A DNA stretch of 64,000 nucleotides from Utricularia gibba. Its lineage: Eukaryota; Streptophyta; Magnoliopsida; Lamiales; Lentibulariaceae. The notes under the pieces are model-generated. The model saw only the letters and a program-made list of their open reading frames with translations. It was not told where the DNA came from and made no database searches. Positions 22,800-34,282 of this stretch are shown piece by piece. The position numbers and the translations under genes were made by a program. Where the stretch lies: the NCBI GenBank assembly GCA_002189035.1, contig NEEC01000020.1, positions 1,798,001-1,862,000 on the forward strand. The letters are read 5' to 3'. Each line of letters starts with the position of its first letter. The first letter of the stretch is position 1.

Positions 22800-24990
22800 C
22801 AATCCAGGATTTCATGTGTTACAACTAATGCAACTAAGAGTGTATGCAATGTTGGGTCCTGTACTCATCATCAAATACATCGTAGAGCCCACCAGAGATG
22901 CAGAAGGCACTCGTTCCATTCTCAGGAAATCTGCTGGAGTTTTTGAACATGATGCAATGGAAATCTTTATTGCAAGATTCATTGGAGTGATCACCAATTT
23001 TGTACCATCTAGAGCAAACTTCCTTACCAGTTGCCCAATATACCATGTTTCATTCAGAGATAAGGTTCCAGCCTTTTTGTCTTTGAAAATATCAATACCA
23101 AGTATCCTCTTAGCATCCCCTAAATCTGTCATCTCGAATTCTATCCCAAGTTGCTGCTTCAGGGCATTGATCAAGGTGAGACTTTTGCTAATAACATATC
23201 ATCCATCTACAACACTAAGATAATAAAATCATTTTCTGACCTCTTTACATAATTACATGGATCAGAATTTTCAGCATGAAGGTATCAAACCTACGATTCC
23301 ACTCTCGAGGTGCTTGTTTCAGTTCGTAAAGACTTTTCTTGAGTAATTTATAATTGGGTACCTATTTCATAAACTCTAATTGAGTCTTCATAGAGCCTTT
23401 AATATCCATCTGCTGCAACTTTAATTGCATCTAACTTGATCTTTGATCGCTGTAATGAGTAATTGGTGGTGGTTAATTTTGGTACGCTGTGTACCTCCTC
23501 GATAACCTGCCTTTGATACCAATGGTCAGCATAAAGGCTCACCTTCAGTAGCCTTCCCTACTTAATGTGAAGATAACAAACATGTGTGCTTTAATGTAAA
23601 TCTGTGCATGTGTGTATGTAATACAATAGACAAACAAGATTTAGCTTGGTAACCCCAATTGAGAACCTCCTAGGCTTAGAATTTCTTCTAAACAACAGAA
23701 ATTTACTATGACAAGCAATCAAATACAACCAATCAGTGTTAAAGTACTGATTCCTAGCACTCACAAAAACACTCTCCAATTTGCACTCTTAGCACTCAAC
23801 TGCTAACTCATTGCATGATCAAACAAAATTTATGCTGTCTTTCTACACCTGAGAAGCCAACCTCTGCATGTCCCTTTTATTCCTCTGCCCCCTATTTCAT
23901 GAGGATCATGGCCCTTAGCACGGGATGTGGGAATCACCTTCAGTTCCATCATCAAGTGATGCTGGTCCATTCCTTCACCTCCAGCATGCGAAACACATTT
24001 GATCATTACTGAATGTCAAGAGATAATTTATAAGCCTTTGTCTTGATGGAACGACATGATAATTTGCTCCTTTTTCAGATGTGATAAAGGCAGCAGCACC
24101 TTCATTTTTGTTCCTTTCTTTCCACTCTTTTCGACCTTCTATCATTTTATTGTAATATCTACAATCTTAATGAACATGGCCTTTTCTTCTGCAATGAAAG
24201 CAACTTCTAGTCTCCTTGCCATTTGTGTTTTGCTGCTGATTTTTGCCAAGAGCTTTGATTCTCTCTCAAGACTTGTCTTTTTGGAATTGTGATTCTTTCT
24301 TGCCTTTATTTTTCTCTTTGCCATCATAGAATACAAGTGTATTCCAAGTTTCTGAACCAAAGTTCTTATTTCATGTTTCTTCTTGTATGAGACTATCAGA
24401 AACTCAATGCAACCACTAATAGTTCCCATGACTCTAGTAGAGTGTCCAATAACTGAATTGTATTCAGTTCATCTCTAAAGTTCATATCAACAGTTTCCAT
24501 TAATTCAACGAGTTCCTTGAATTTATTAAGGTGCTCAGTCATACAGTCATGATACTTGAACTTTTTAAGTTGCTTGCACAAACAAAGTTTATTTTGAGCA
24601 TGATTCGGGCATGCCATGGCTTCAATCTCCTTCCATAAAATCTTTGCTGACTGTCTCTAATAGATGGTTACACATATTAGTATCAACACATAGCAGCATT
24701 ATGGCTATTGATTTTTGATGGAGAACATTCCAAGTTTCAACATCTATGCTTTGCAGTCATACATTTCGAGAATGCACACGGGTCCAAAGATCCTTGCAAA
24801 CCAACACTGCATTCATTTTGGTTTTCCAGATAGAATAATCGCGCAAGGTTAACTTAGGAACACCCCCATAGTCTACCAGATGTTGTGCGCTGAAAAATTG
24901 AAGAAAGAACAAACACAAAGAAGTTTTATCCTCGATCACCCTGGAGACAATGGGATAATCTACTGACACAATTCCAATTATACCAAAATG
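22800..24990 (-). mobile_element. Decayed Copia (Ty1) retrotransposon, gag plus reverse transcriptase
   Basis: Minus-strand remnants in order. Gag N-terminus at 24,757-24,969 (YSIWKTKMNAVLVCKDLW). Gag core at 24,396-24,617 (LDTLLESWELLVVAL). A zinc knuckle at about 24,157-24,210, with C-x2-C-x4-H retained but an in-frame TAA before the last Cys. Reverse transcriptase at 22,812-23,460, including LYELKQAPREW, LGDAKRILGIDI and ASLVGSTMYLMM. The integrase and most of the protease are missing, and frames are broken in many places. No LTR was identified. It is non-functional. Confidence 0.85.
22812..23460 (-). pseudogene. Copia reverse transcriptase fragment
   Basis: The best open part (22,812-23,174, 120 codons) covers the C-terminal reverse-transcriptase region, from MINALKQQLGIEFEMTDLG to GPNIAYTLSCIS. 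Upstream to about 23,460, KSLYELKQAPREWNRRFD can be read with stops. The YVDD catalytic motif region is damaged (WMICY where YVDD is expected). Confidence 0.85.
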
Positions 24991-26350
24991 TACAATGAAA
25001 TTAGCAGCTTATACATTGCAAGATGTGAACAAATCAGACTTCACATTTTCCTCTTATGTGATCTTGCTCTAAGTTCATACTCCACCCCTGTATCAAGCAT
25101 CCAGTGATCAGTTTCTTTGCGCATAGCAGGTGAACAACGTTTTTTCATCATGGCTTAACCATCCATTCTCTTGTAGACCTCAACTTGAACCTTTGAAACA
25201 TGGCAGCTGCTGTCCCTCCAGCCCCTTTGATTTTATGATATTCATTCCTTTAAATTTCATAAATCACCGTATACTTAGATCTATTATTTCATAAAGTACA
25301 TAAAACTAAATCTACTTAATTTCATTAATCTCTATTCATGAAAATCTATGTATTTATTCATACCTCAACTCATTGATCTACATTTAAGTTAGATACAATA
25401 TCCTCTTTTTCTCCTAAATTAGTTCTAGTTTGCTAAGAAAAATAGACAAACACACTATGGATTCAGTTCAAAACTAAATAAGCACATCCTCCCATCTCTT
25501 CCTAAGGCATAATGACTATCTTAGCTATTCATGCTATGCATTCAATTCTACTTCTCATAAAACCTAAACATTTAAATACCAAAAGAAAGTATAACATGAA
25601 TGTCAAATTTTCTTCTTTAGGCATCTAGTAATATATTTTCTGCATCAAATTATGTGATGAATTGACTCCAAAGTTTTCTGCTTTCTACATCTATTGTTCT
25701 GATTTCTCCACATCGCTGTTGTTTTACTTCATTTTATTTGTATACATGAATGGATAAAGAAAAAATAATAAACTAGAGTGACAATGGGTCCCGTGTGGTG
25801 CACAATGGGAAAAGATAACTGGACATCTTCTAATATTCTTAGAAATATGTCTAGAAGAATTTGTTGATGGAATTAGACCAACATTGTCTTTTAATAAATA
25901 TGGTTGACAGAACATTTTAGAGAAGTTGAATTATAGATTGTGAACTACATCTGCAATACAATGAAACAACTAAGAATTAGTGGCATGATATGCATGCTTT
26001 CTAGACGCTTTGGAACCGACTAAAGAATTGGATGGAAAAGGATGGGTTTCAATTAAAAATATAATCTTACTTGATGATGAGTGGTGGGTGGAAAGGATAG
26101 TGAGTAATCCCATATTTTATATTTGAAGGATAATCTGGGGTTTTGACATTCTATCTAAATATTCATATTCTATTTGTCAACATGGAGAAAGAAGATGAAA
26201 ATGAATTCCTTAAAAATGAATTCATTTTTTCTTTAAAACTTGTTGTAAATTGTGTTTTCCATCAAGTATTCTGTCCATGTTTGGCAGGTTTCATTCACTT
26301 TAAATTAAAGGATTAATTGATGTGCATTTCTGATACAGTAGGCTATCAAC
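24991..26350. other. Non-coding AT-rich DNA
   Basis: No gene or repeat with clear ends recognised. Confidence 0.4.
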
Positions 26351-26379
26351 TTGAGTAGCAAGTTAAGGAATTCAGCTGT

Positions 26380-27800
26380 AAAACATAATTATGCCGGTTG
26401 TGATCTCATTGAATTCTTTATTTTTAAGGAAGAGTCAGGTTTTGGAATCCATGTATGGTGTCAAGGAAGAAGATCCTTTATGGTGTGTTGCACTTCGTTT
26501 GTTCACAAAATTAGTTTATCGTTAATTGCTTTTATGTCTCAAGCATGATGCATAAGGTGTGTTATGCCTGAAGGATCATTTAGCAAGTTCTCGATCTTCT
26601 TTGGCTTTCATTGTTCCTACAAAAACTAACCTATCCTTCAAGTAAAAACTCCCTTGGATATGTTGATGTTTTTGTTTATTTTTTTAATGATTTGAGAATA
26701 CGAGTGATGTGTATGCTGTGATGAACATCTAAAGGTCTGTTTACGTTTATTAGCTTCATGGATTGCACCACACTGCACGAATCCATTCTCTCAAATCAGA
26801 AATCCATTGACCCCTCGATGCGCCATGTTGCTGAATGTGATGACCAAATCCAAAAAGCTACATTTATTCTTTTCCCTTGCAATTAAATGGGAAACTTCAA
26901 ATATTTCATCCAACGTCCTTCAAATGTTTTTCTTGTAAATCAACATGGTAATTGCATTAACCTGCACCCCATTCTCACAATTAAAAATATCACAACAAAC
27001 GTGCATTGGTGGTGCCTTCATTTTTTTTTTCCAAATATTGTGAGAATTACAAATGTGTGCATTGCCATGCTTACAATTTTTTATAAAAATATGTATCACG
27101 AGCACTGCAAATGTATAACCAAAAAATTGCAAGTACAACAAATATGCATTGTGATGCTGACATTTATTTTATAAAAAAATTAAAAAAATACAAATGTGCG
27201 TTTTCGGTGCTTATCCATCCATAAAAAATAAGTTGAGATTGCGCCGAATGCAGTAAACCACACGATCCTATTCTCTCAAATTCACGATATCACAAATATT
27301 GTAAATGTGCATTTGTGATGCTTGCCTATTTAAAAAATAATTGCAAGCATCACAGAGGTGTATTATTTTGGTGCTTCTGCTTTTTTATAAGAAAATTAAA
27401 AAAATCTCAAGTATTATGCATACACATTTATGAAAAAAAAATTATTTTTAAAATAAGCTGGGATTCTTAAGTGCAGGATCCTATTCTTCAAATTCTTAAT
27501 GTCAGAAATATTGATATTTTTAATATATTTTTTAAAAAATAAGTTGGGATGCTTATGCTTTTTTATAAAAAAAACTAAAAAAAACCACAAATATCACACT
27601 TGCGTTTCAGTACTTAATCGTTTTACAAAAGAAATCCAAGCACAACAAATGCACATTTGCTATGCTTACCCGTCTACTAAAACATGCATACAAATGATCA
27701 AGAAGATTTTTTTAATAATTCATAAGGTACGGGTTATGCAATTTAATTAAATTTGCATGACCCGACTTGTTTTTTTTAAACATTTTATTAAATTTATTTT
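26380..27800 (+). repeat. Complex repeat, copy 1
   Basis: Modules in order: a TCAAGGAAGAAGATCCTTTA module ending in TTTAGCAAGTTCTCGATC (26,400-26,600); a TGATGAACATCTAAAGG module (26,715-26,760); a GATGACCAAATCC / ATGGGAAACTTCAAA module (26,770-26,960); a palindromic minisatellite array (26,975-27,700); and a short AAATTTGCATGACCCGACTTG module (27,740-27,790). The same modules recur in the same order at 51.2-52.9, 54.0-55.3 and 57.8-60.2 kb. Confidence 0.75.
26975..27700 (+). repeat. Degenerate array of imperfect palindromes, array 1
   Basis: About ten diverged copies of a 55-65-bp unit. The GC-richer core reads roughly AAGCAC-x-GCAAATGTGCATTG-x-GGTGCTT, with left and right halves complementary, and is followed by an A/T spacer around TTTATAAAAAA. 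Clear units occur near 27,100, 27,140, 27,305 and 27,345. Confidence 0.7.
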
Positions 27801-28400
27801 TGCAATTAAAAATAAATTTTCAATTTATTTTATTTTTATAATTTTTAGATAATAAGAGTACACATTTTCTACTGTTAGCTATTGTTTGATCAATATATGG
27901 TAATATAAAATCCAATTGAATTAACCAATTCATTTTGTAGAGTAAATAAATTACATATATTGAATTTATTTATTCAATAATATAGTGGGTGAATAAGGAT
28001 ATTATTATTTTAAAGTAGATGGATCCCAATGGAATGGAACTAGAGCATTCGTTTTGAAATATTTTTACTAAATAAAAATGTAACTCAGTTAAGTATGATA
28101 TTTTTATAAGATGTAAATGTATCCTATGATGGTTGTAAGGCTAACCAGATTTTAAGAACAGAGGATTGTGTTGATTTTAAGAAATGTGAATCTGCCTCTC
28201 CAATGGATCTCTTGAGTGTTTTAAGTTTATTTATGGCATTAGACAACTCCTAATATGATTTTAGTTGATTAATATGCTTTACAAAATTATACTTGAATTC
28301 ATTTCATTTTCTTTTTACGACCAAACTCTGAGTTTTTTAAATCAACCATTATCATGAATAATTTTCCGTGCTTCACAGTAATTGTGAGTTTGTTAACTTT
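27801..28400. other. AT-rich non-coding DNA
   Basis: Nothing recognised between the repeat and the ndhD insertion. Confidence 0.4.
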
Positions 28401-28408
28401 ATTTTTCA

Positions 28409-29036
28409 GGGATCCCTTAACTATTTTCTCATGTGGGAGTTAGAATTAATTCTCCTGTATTTATATGGGTAGGAGAAAAATGCTCTGATTCTATACAAAA
28501 TAGGGGGTCTATTTTTCTTTTAATGAGAGTTTTGTATTGGTTTATACAGTTCTACTGAATTAGCATTAGGTATTGAAATATTGGCTGATATGTTATTGGA
28601 AATTATATTGCATTTTTTATTGATTTGATAGTTTGATTACTAATAATACCTCTACATACTAGTTATCAGATGCTCATGGAGAAATCCATTATACTAGTTA
28701 TGCTTTTAGATGGAATATCATTATTTTTAAAATTGGAGGTTACGGATTAGTTTGCATTCATATGAAATTATTTCCTCGTGCTCATTGTATATTTATGCAG
28801 TTTTAACATCTCTTGCTCAACCAACTATTAGACATAGAATAGGCTATTCTTATGTATCGCATATGGGTTTTATAGTTATACGAGATGGAACCGAGATTAT
28901 TTCTCATGAATTTGTAGGCGGTGCACTTTTTTTCTTGGTGTGAATAACTTATGATCGAATACATCTTGTTTATCTTGATGAAATGGGTAGAATGGCTATC
29001 ATAATGCCAAAACTAATCCATGTTCAATAGCTATCT
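28409..29036 (+). pseudogene. ndhD: Plastid ndhD fragment inserted in the nucleus
   Basis: Plus-strand sequence follows plastid ndhD, the NDH complex membrane subunit. From about 28,430 it reads MWELELI, then the STELALGIEILA region (28,555), a GDTHGEAHY-like stretch (28,670), [16 protein letters not shown] (28,825) and [11 protein letters not shown], then YDRI(H)LVYLDEMG (28,950-28,990). Family equivalents are KKRIAYSSVSHMGF and GFIGAALFFLAG. Stops, frameshifts and deletions throughout show an old, non-functional plastid insertion covering roughly the central part of the ~500-residue gene. Confidence 0.93.
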
Positions 29037-29125
29037 TAAAAAGAAATTATGATTTAAAATCAATTTAATGAGTATTTTTAAATAACAATAAAAAACATAT
29101 ACTTCATTCTCAAATTACAAAACCC

Positions 29126-30229
29126 CTAATTTAAATAATTATATTTTTTTTTACAAAAATTGATCTTATTAAACGTATATGACAAATACATCTTGAAGAA
29201 AAACTTTAGTTTCGTGTGAGCTAGGGAAGACTTGAAATTCACATATTTATCTTCTGATTCACGTTCTATAACATTCAAATGCCCCATATTCACCTCAATA
29301 TTTGATTCTTCAACAAAGCCTTCTTTATATCCATTTTCCTTTTTGTCATCTTCTCTCTCTATATGTTCTTCAACTAATTCATCCATGATGTCCACTGAGC
29401 ATACACTCTCAAAATCGTTGGGATAATTGTTCACTTCCTTCATGTCCAGCGTAATCTTTTCTTTATCAAAGGATAACTCAATTGTACCCATCTTCACATT
29501 AATTATGGCGTTGGAAGTGCTCAAGAAGGGTCTTCCAAGGATGATGGTCGTATCCTTTGAACCTCCAGCAGGCATATTCACCACATAAAAGTCTGCTGGG
29601 AACACTAGCTGCTCAATTTTCACAAGAACATCTTCAACAAAACCTTTTAGAGAAATAATTCTTTGGTCAGCAAGCTCAATTTGCACTCCTGAGGCTTGTA
29701 GAGGTCCTAACGTGAGAGTCTCATATACAGAAAATGACATCACGTTTATAGAGGCTCCCAGGTCAGCCATTGCTCTCCTGATGTTCAAGTCACCTATTTT
29801 GCAAGGAATAAAAAATGTTCCAGGGTCCTTGCGTTTTTCAGGTAGCTTCCAAGTCAAAAGGGCTGAACAACTCTCATTCAGCTTCACCTTGCCGTTTTCC
29901 TTCAATTTTGGCTTAGACATGCAGAGTTGCTTCAGGTACTTCACGCTTTTAGGCACCAAATCAATATACTCCAGCAATGTCAAATTTAATTGGGTATTAC
30001 CCAAGGCTCTCAACATCTTTTCTTTTTCATTTTGCTCCTCTCTCGCCTTCAGCCTTCCTGGAAATGGTGGTGGGGTTACTTTTACCACGAGAGGCTCAGT
30101 AGCAATCTCTACTTCTTGTTCTTCAACATCTTCTTCCACCACATCTTCAGAGTCTTCTGCCGTCTCTAAATTACTCTTAGGTAGGATTAATTTTCTTCCA
30201 GGTTTTTCTTTTTCGCTTCTCAATGTCAT
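29126..30229 (-). pseudogene. Gypsy protease region
   Basis: A 367-codon frame. It starts MTLRSEKEK, the junction motif (usually LRSGK) that follows gag in many plant Gypsy polyproteins. An acidic linker runs to about residue 50. The pepsin-like protease has active-site ADLGASINVM (D156), strand IELADQRIISLKGFVEDVLV (182-201) and ILGRPFL (230-236). The usual polyprotein continues into reverse transcriptase; here recognisable sequence ends near residue 335 and the last ~30 codons are unrelated AT-rich sequence. The ATG overlaps the gag stop as ATGA. Confidence 0.9.
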
Positions 30230-31053
30230 TGCGCTAATATTCTGTCCTCCCCAGAGTTAGGATTCTGTTTGGCTTGAGACGGTAGGCTTCCTTTTTGTTT
30301 TAGCTCCCCAACCTCTGTTGCTAGCTGAGTAACTTGAATTTCAAGATTCTTGATAGCTTGTTGGTTCTCAGCTTGGTTTTTTATTGATTGGGTCATGAAA
30401 GTCTTCAAAATATCCTCCAATGAGCTTCTAGAATTTCCTCCAGAATTATTCGAGTTTGGAGGCTGAAATTGCTGTTGCATCTGCTGGTTTGGCTTGCGAA
30501 ATGGTGGAGCTTGATAAGAACGTTGCTGCTGCTCTTGGAAATTCTGCTGAAATCCTTGCTGTCCAGCTGATGAACTCTCACCCTTGTAAGAATTATCATT
30601 GTTACTCCATCTGAAATTTGGATGATCCCTCCATCCAGGATTGTAGATGTTCGAGTAGGGATCATATTTCTTCCTTTGTGGCTCCAAATATCCCATTGTC
30701 TTCACATGTTCTTCCTCCATCAATTCGGGACATTTATCAGCGATGTGTCCCATTCTGTGGCAGTTCCTGCAGGGCATATTCTTAGCTTGGAATAAAAAGA
30801 GTTCCTTCATCATCTCAGACATGGCTGCCACATTTTTCGTCAGCTCATTTTCTGATGATTTTGGCTTGCATTCCAGCTCATATACTCTTCTATTCGAGGC
30901 CTGTTTTCTGATTATGTGCCTGGAATGCTCAGCCAACTCCTCAAGTAGCACAAGAGCTTCTATGGGAGTTTTTTTCCTCAAAAATCCACCAGCTGCAGAG
31001 TCCACCATGGCCCTATCCGTGCATAGAAGACCATCATAAAAATACTTGACCAA
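30226..31053 (-). pseudogene. Gypsy gag, C-terminal half with zinc knuckle
   Basis: Continues the frame of the upstream gag half after a single TAG. It begins VKYFYDGL (a conserved gag segment). It contains CRNCHRMGHIADKC, a CX2CX4HX4C zinc knuckle (C95, C98, H103, C108) for RNA binding, then a Gln/Asn-rich region and a heptad-like stretch (KNLEIQVTQLATEVGELK). Its apparent start is a TTG codon inside gag, not a genuine initiator. The frame ends NPNSGEDRILAQ, off the protease frame, probably through a small indel in the GGGGAGG run near 30,246-30,252. Confidence 0.9.
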
Positions 31054-31062
31054 TGCATTGGT

Positions 31063-31539
31063 CTAAAATCCGTGGTGTGGACAGGAGCCTAGCAGGTGAT
31101 TAAAACGTTCCCAATATTCATGTAGAGATTTTCCACTTGTTTGCTCAATGTCACTGATCTCCTTCCTTATTCCTTCAGCTTTTGAAGCAGGGAAATATTT
31201 GATGAGAAATACTTTCTTCATCCCACTCCAATCTGTGATACTTCCAGGCTTCAAAGAGTTAAACCACGTTTTTGCACTCCCTTCCAGTGTAAATTGGAAT
31301 GCCCTCAAACAGATGGCATCCTCAGTCATACCAGCACTCTTAAAAGAGGTGCAAACAGCAGTCATGTTGTCAAGATGTTCATGTGGGTTCTCACCCACTT
31401 TTCCATAATATTTGGGCAGAAAATTAATCATAGCTGGCTTCAATTCGTTGGCTGTGTCATTAGAGAACCTAATACACAGCCCTCTGTACGTATGGTCAGC
31501 TGCATCAAGCTCATTCAGGGTCTTCTCCTGTTCTGCCAT
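31063..31539 (-). pseudogene. Gypsy gag, N-terminal half (retrotransposon gag domain)
   Basis: 158 codons from ATG at 31,539. Matches the Retrotrans_gag domain: FLPKYYGKVGENPHEHLDN, LRAFQFTLEGSAKTWFNSL, IKYFPASKAEGIRKEI and the conserved CPHHGF end. A TAG at 31,063-31,065 interrupts the frame, which then continues uninterrupted into the zinc-knuckle half. The break is therefore a single nonsense change, plausibly CAG to TAG. Confidence 0.93.
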
Positions 31540-31685
31540 ATTGAAATTAGTTTGAGCAACAGCAGGGAGTCTGCTCTACCTTGCTGCTTCTCTCACTCTT
31601 GTGTGGTTCTGGATGGAAAACAAAATCATCTGCACCAGAAGAATGCAAATGCATCAACCGAATCACAAAACAATTAAACACCGCT

Positions 31686-31703
31686 CCCCGGCAACAGCGC
31701 CAA
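31686..31703 (-). other. Primer-binding site of the Gypsy element
   Basis: On the minus strand TGGCGCTGTTGCCGGGGA, two bases after the LTR end (TATCA at 31,706-31,710). Same type as at 10,014 and probably primed by tRNA-Asp. Confidence 0.85.
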
Positions 31704-31705
31704 TT

Positions 31706-32875
31706 TGATAAACAAAAAATTCAACATCGTAAATGTAAACTTTCCTATCAAATAAATTTATAACCTAATACACATTCAAGCATAAAACAATTATGAGCAT
31801 AGTGGACTAGGGTCGAACACAAGGAGCTAGGTGCTTGCTATGTGAAGGTCAATGCAAGGAATCAATGTCACGTTGGTAAAATTGGTCTTAGCTAGGACTA
31901 AGGCAGAACTAAAACGAAATACAGTAAAGAAAAGTAATAAGTTCTAGAGTTCGGTTGTTTCTAGAATGGAATGGGTGATGCCTTGGGACTCCTAGAGGAT
32001 GTATGCTCATCACTAAACAAACTCACACAAACCACAAATCATACAACTAACTCACAAGATCTAGGTCTACCCGGATTCTTGTTTTTCCCCATAATCTTTG
32101 GTCTACCTCTAATTAGGGTTGTTAAGTTGGGTTTCACTATTTCCCCCTCCTGGATCTATCCTGGTTTGTTAAGGAAGTGGTGTGACTCGTGGCTGTTTAG
32201 ATCTAAAGGTTGATTAACATGTTTTTCCCCTTTTTACCCCAAGGCACCCCCCTAAGTACTTAGCCACTCATGCTTAAGGTAAACGAAAGTGGAAAAGAAA
32301 ACATCACCCACAGTGTGCTCATTTCACAATCAAATACCAGAAAGCAAACAAGCAAGTAATGTGAAGTGTCAACAAAAACTGAAAAATGTCACTAGCTACT
32401 CTTAGCTAGGAGTAATATTCTTCAAAGACAGAAAATAATCTTGAACTTCAGCTTCTTTCCTGTTTGTCTTCCTTCTTCTTCCTCCCAAGAAAACCTTTTC
32501 CCCAGAAAATGTGTTTGTGAGTCTCCAAGGGGAGATCTACCTTCTCTCTCATCTTTCCTCCCTTTTTGTCCAAAATCTCCCTTTTTCCTCCTTGGATTTT
32601 GTGTATACCACTTTTCAGACATTTGGACTCATCTTCTGCCACTACACTGTGCATATTCGGCTCCTTGGGATTCGTGTTGCAACCTGCACTGCATTGCTCG
32701 AGTAAAACTATTAGAAGGTTGAGACTAAATCGTAGATTTAGTCCCAACTAAGACTAAAATAACACAATTGCGGTACTTATCCGCAAAAATATAAAATTAG
32801 GTAGTAAAACTAAATTTTTGTAGCACAATATGAATCTTTTCCATGCACTCAATCACTTAAAAATATGTGTTATCA
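31706..32875 (-). mobile_element. 5' LTR of the Gypsy element (LTR-A)
   Basis: 1,170 bp, TGATAACACATATTTTT to TTTTGTTTATCA on the minus strand, identical in length to the solo LTR at 19,074-20,243 and highly similar along its whole length. It carries the U3 hairpin at 32,718-32,748 with one stem mismatch. Frames seen in both strands of 32,422-32,751 are chance frames; they recur at the equivalent place in the 19.8-20.1 kb copy. Confidence 0.93.
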
Positions 32876-33375
32876 TTGGTCGAATTCCTCAGATGCTAGT
32901 ATAGAAAAACGCCTCCTTGTGGATCAGTCTCAGAGAGCACGAAGACCTTGGAGCAGATCTCAAGATCTAAATCTTTTTTATAGATATTTTTGACATATCA
33001 AATCATATCTCCATGAGATCTTTTATTTTGAGTTTAATCAATGTTAATCTCAAAATAACTCTCTATTTAATTTATCCACTTTACCAATTACATCTCATGT
33101 AATTGTGTCATTCTATTTTATATCGATGAGTGACTCTACTATTGTGTGTGACCCTATAGGCTTCTTCAATCAAGCCCGTCATAATGGATTTATTAATTAA
33201 CTCTTAATTAATCAAATCCATCATTATCGATAATGAGTGATGTCTAGCAACATATCATGATCCCCAAGATTAAAGAATAATCAGGTGAACTGAGTGAGCC
33301 TTTCCATAACCAGTCACCATGCAATAAACAGCTTTCATCATACTTATATCTCATTCGATACCAGAACATGGGTGT
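32876..33375. other. LTR-like sequence of unknown family
   Basis: Contains motifs I associate with plant Copia LTRs (CCCTATAGGCTTCTTCAATC, GGATTTATTAATTAACTC) but no second copy or end in this window. No gene. Confidence 0.35.
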
Positions 33376-33585
33376 GTGTCTTTCTGATGTATCGAACTTA
33401 TAATTGCATTCAATCACTAACACTCAATGACCTACTCAAACAATTCGAGTGTCATTACCCTGGGCCCAGGACTTACTGTTGTGTCTTTCTGATGTATCGA
33501 ACTTATAATTGCATTCAATCACTAACACTCAATGACCTACTCAAACAATTCGAGTGTCATTACCCTGGGCCCAGGACTTACTGTT
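33376..33585 (+). repeat. Perfect tandem duplication, 2 x 105 bp
   Basis: 33,376-33,480 and 33,481-33,585 are identical base for base. Because 105 is divisible by three, the enclosing frame (33,294-33,587) stays open and repeats a 35-residue stretch exactly, but that frame has no recognised domain. Identity in otherwise decayed DNA implies a recent duplication or an assembly artefact. Confidence 0.95.
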
Positions 33586-33589
33586 AGGC

Positions 33590-34282
33590 TTTGATGCAAT
33601 TACGTGAGATATGATCTCATTGCTAATATGAGTGATGAAACCCATTTCAATTCAAAGAAGAGATGAAGATAAGCCAACGAAACATAGATCTAGGGGTATT
33701 CCAACCTAGAAACGGAAGTTTCTAGCCGAGAACAACCATACAAACTAAAGGAAACGAAAACAAAGTTCTAGAGAGAAGCTAGAGGAAAATCCTCTAAAGA
33801 GAGAAACAAAAGTCTAAACTAAACTAACTACTGCTTCCCACGTCTGAACTGAACTGAACTTCAATGAGAGTTTGAGATTTTGTGTCCCCTTCGTTCTACT
33901 GAATTTGGGATGACTTGCAAGCAAACGTCTGCTCTGACACTGATACGCTAATGATATTGCCTGTCAGAGACTCCCATGTTCCGCACGTCAAGGTTCATGA
34001 TTAGGCGTCTGTAGTCTTTCTGAAATCAAGGGAATGCCAGCTCGGGAAGATCCATTTTTTCGCTACCTGACGCCCTCTTTCTCTCAGTTCCTGCCACGTG
34101 TGCGCCTCTAGAAAAACTCAATTAAAAATAACAAAATTATTAGATAAAATACAAGATTTAGGATAATTACCCTAAACTAGATAAAAATCTAAATCACATA
34201 TTATAGACTCCTAATTAGACACTTCTAATCACATTTAGATATAAAAACAACCTAAGAAATAGTAAGAAAATGACACTTCATA
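33590..34282 (-). mobile_element. Truncated LTR-E fragment
   Basis: Closely similar to 49,110-49,755 in the same orientation. On the minus strand it starts TATGAAGTGTC at 34,282, agreeing with the TA start of the two complete copies. It covers the first ~690 bp of the LTR and then leaves the family near the 105-bp duplication. Confidence 0.8.

Larger units (their letters stand above)
29126..32875 (-). mobile_element. Truncated Ty3/Gypsy retrotransposon (LTR-A, PBS, gag, protease)
   Basis: Minus-strand element with a complete 5' LTR (31,706-32,875), primer-binding site (31,686-31,703), gag (30,226-31,539) and aspartic protease (29,126-30,229). It stops before reverse transcriptase near 29,210, about 180 bp from the ndhD insertion. 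There is no integrase and no 3' LTR. Gag carries one in-frame stop, and gag and protease lie in different frames. It is non-functional, but it identifies LTR-A as Gypsy. Confidence 0.93.

Noticed and set aside
26975-27700. CRISPR-like array
   Set aside because: The repeats are diverged palindromic units with A/T spacers of similar sequence, in a plant nuclear context; there are no identical repeats, unique spacers or cas genes.
32422-32751. Several overlapping frames on both strands
   Set aside because: They fall inside LTR-A, and the same frames recur in the solo LTR at 19.8-20.1 kb, so they are LTR sequence, not genes.
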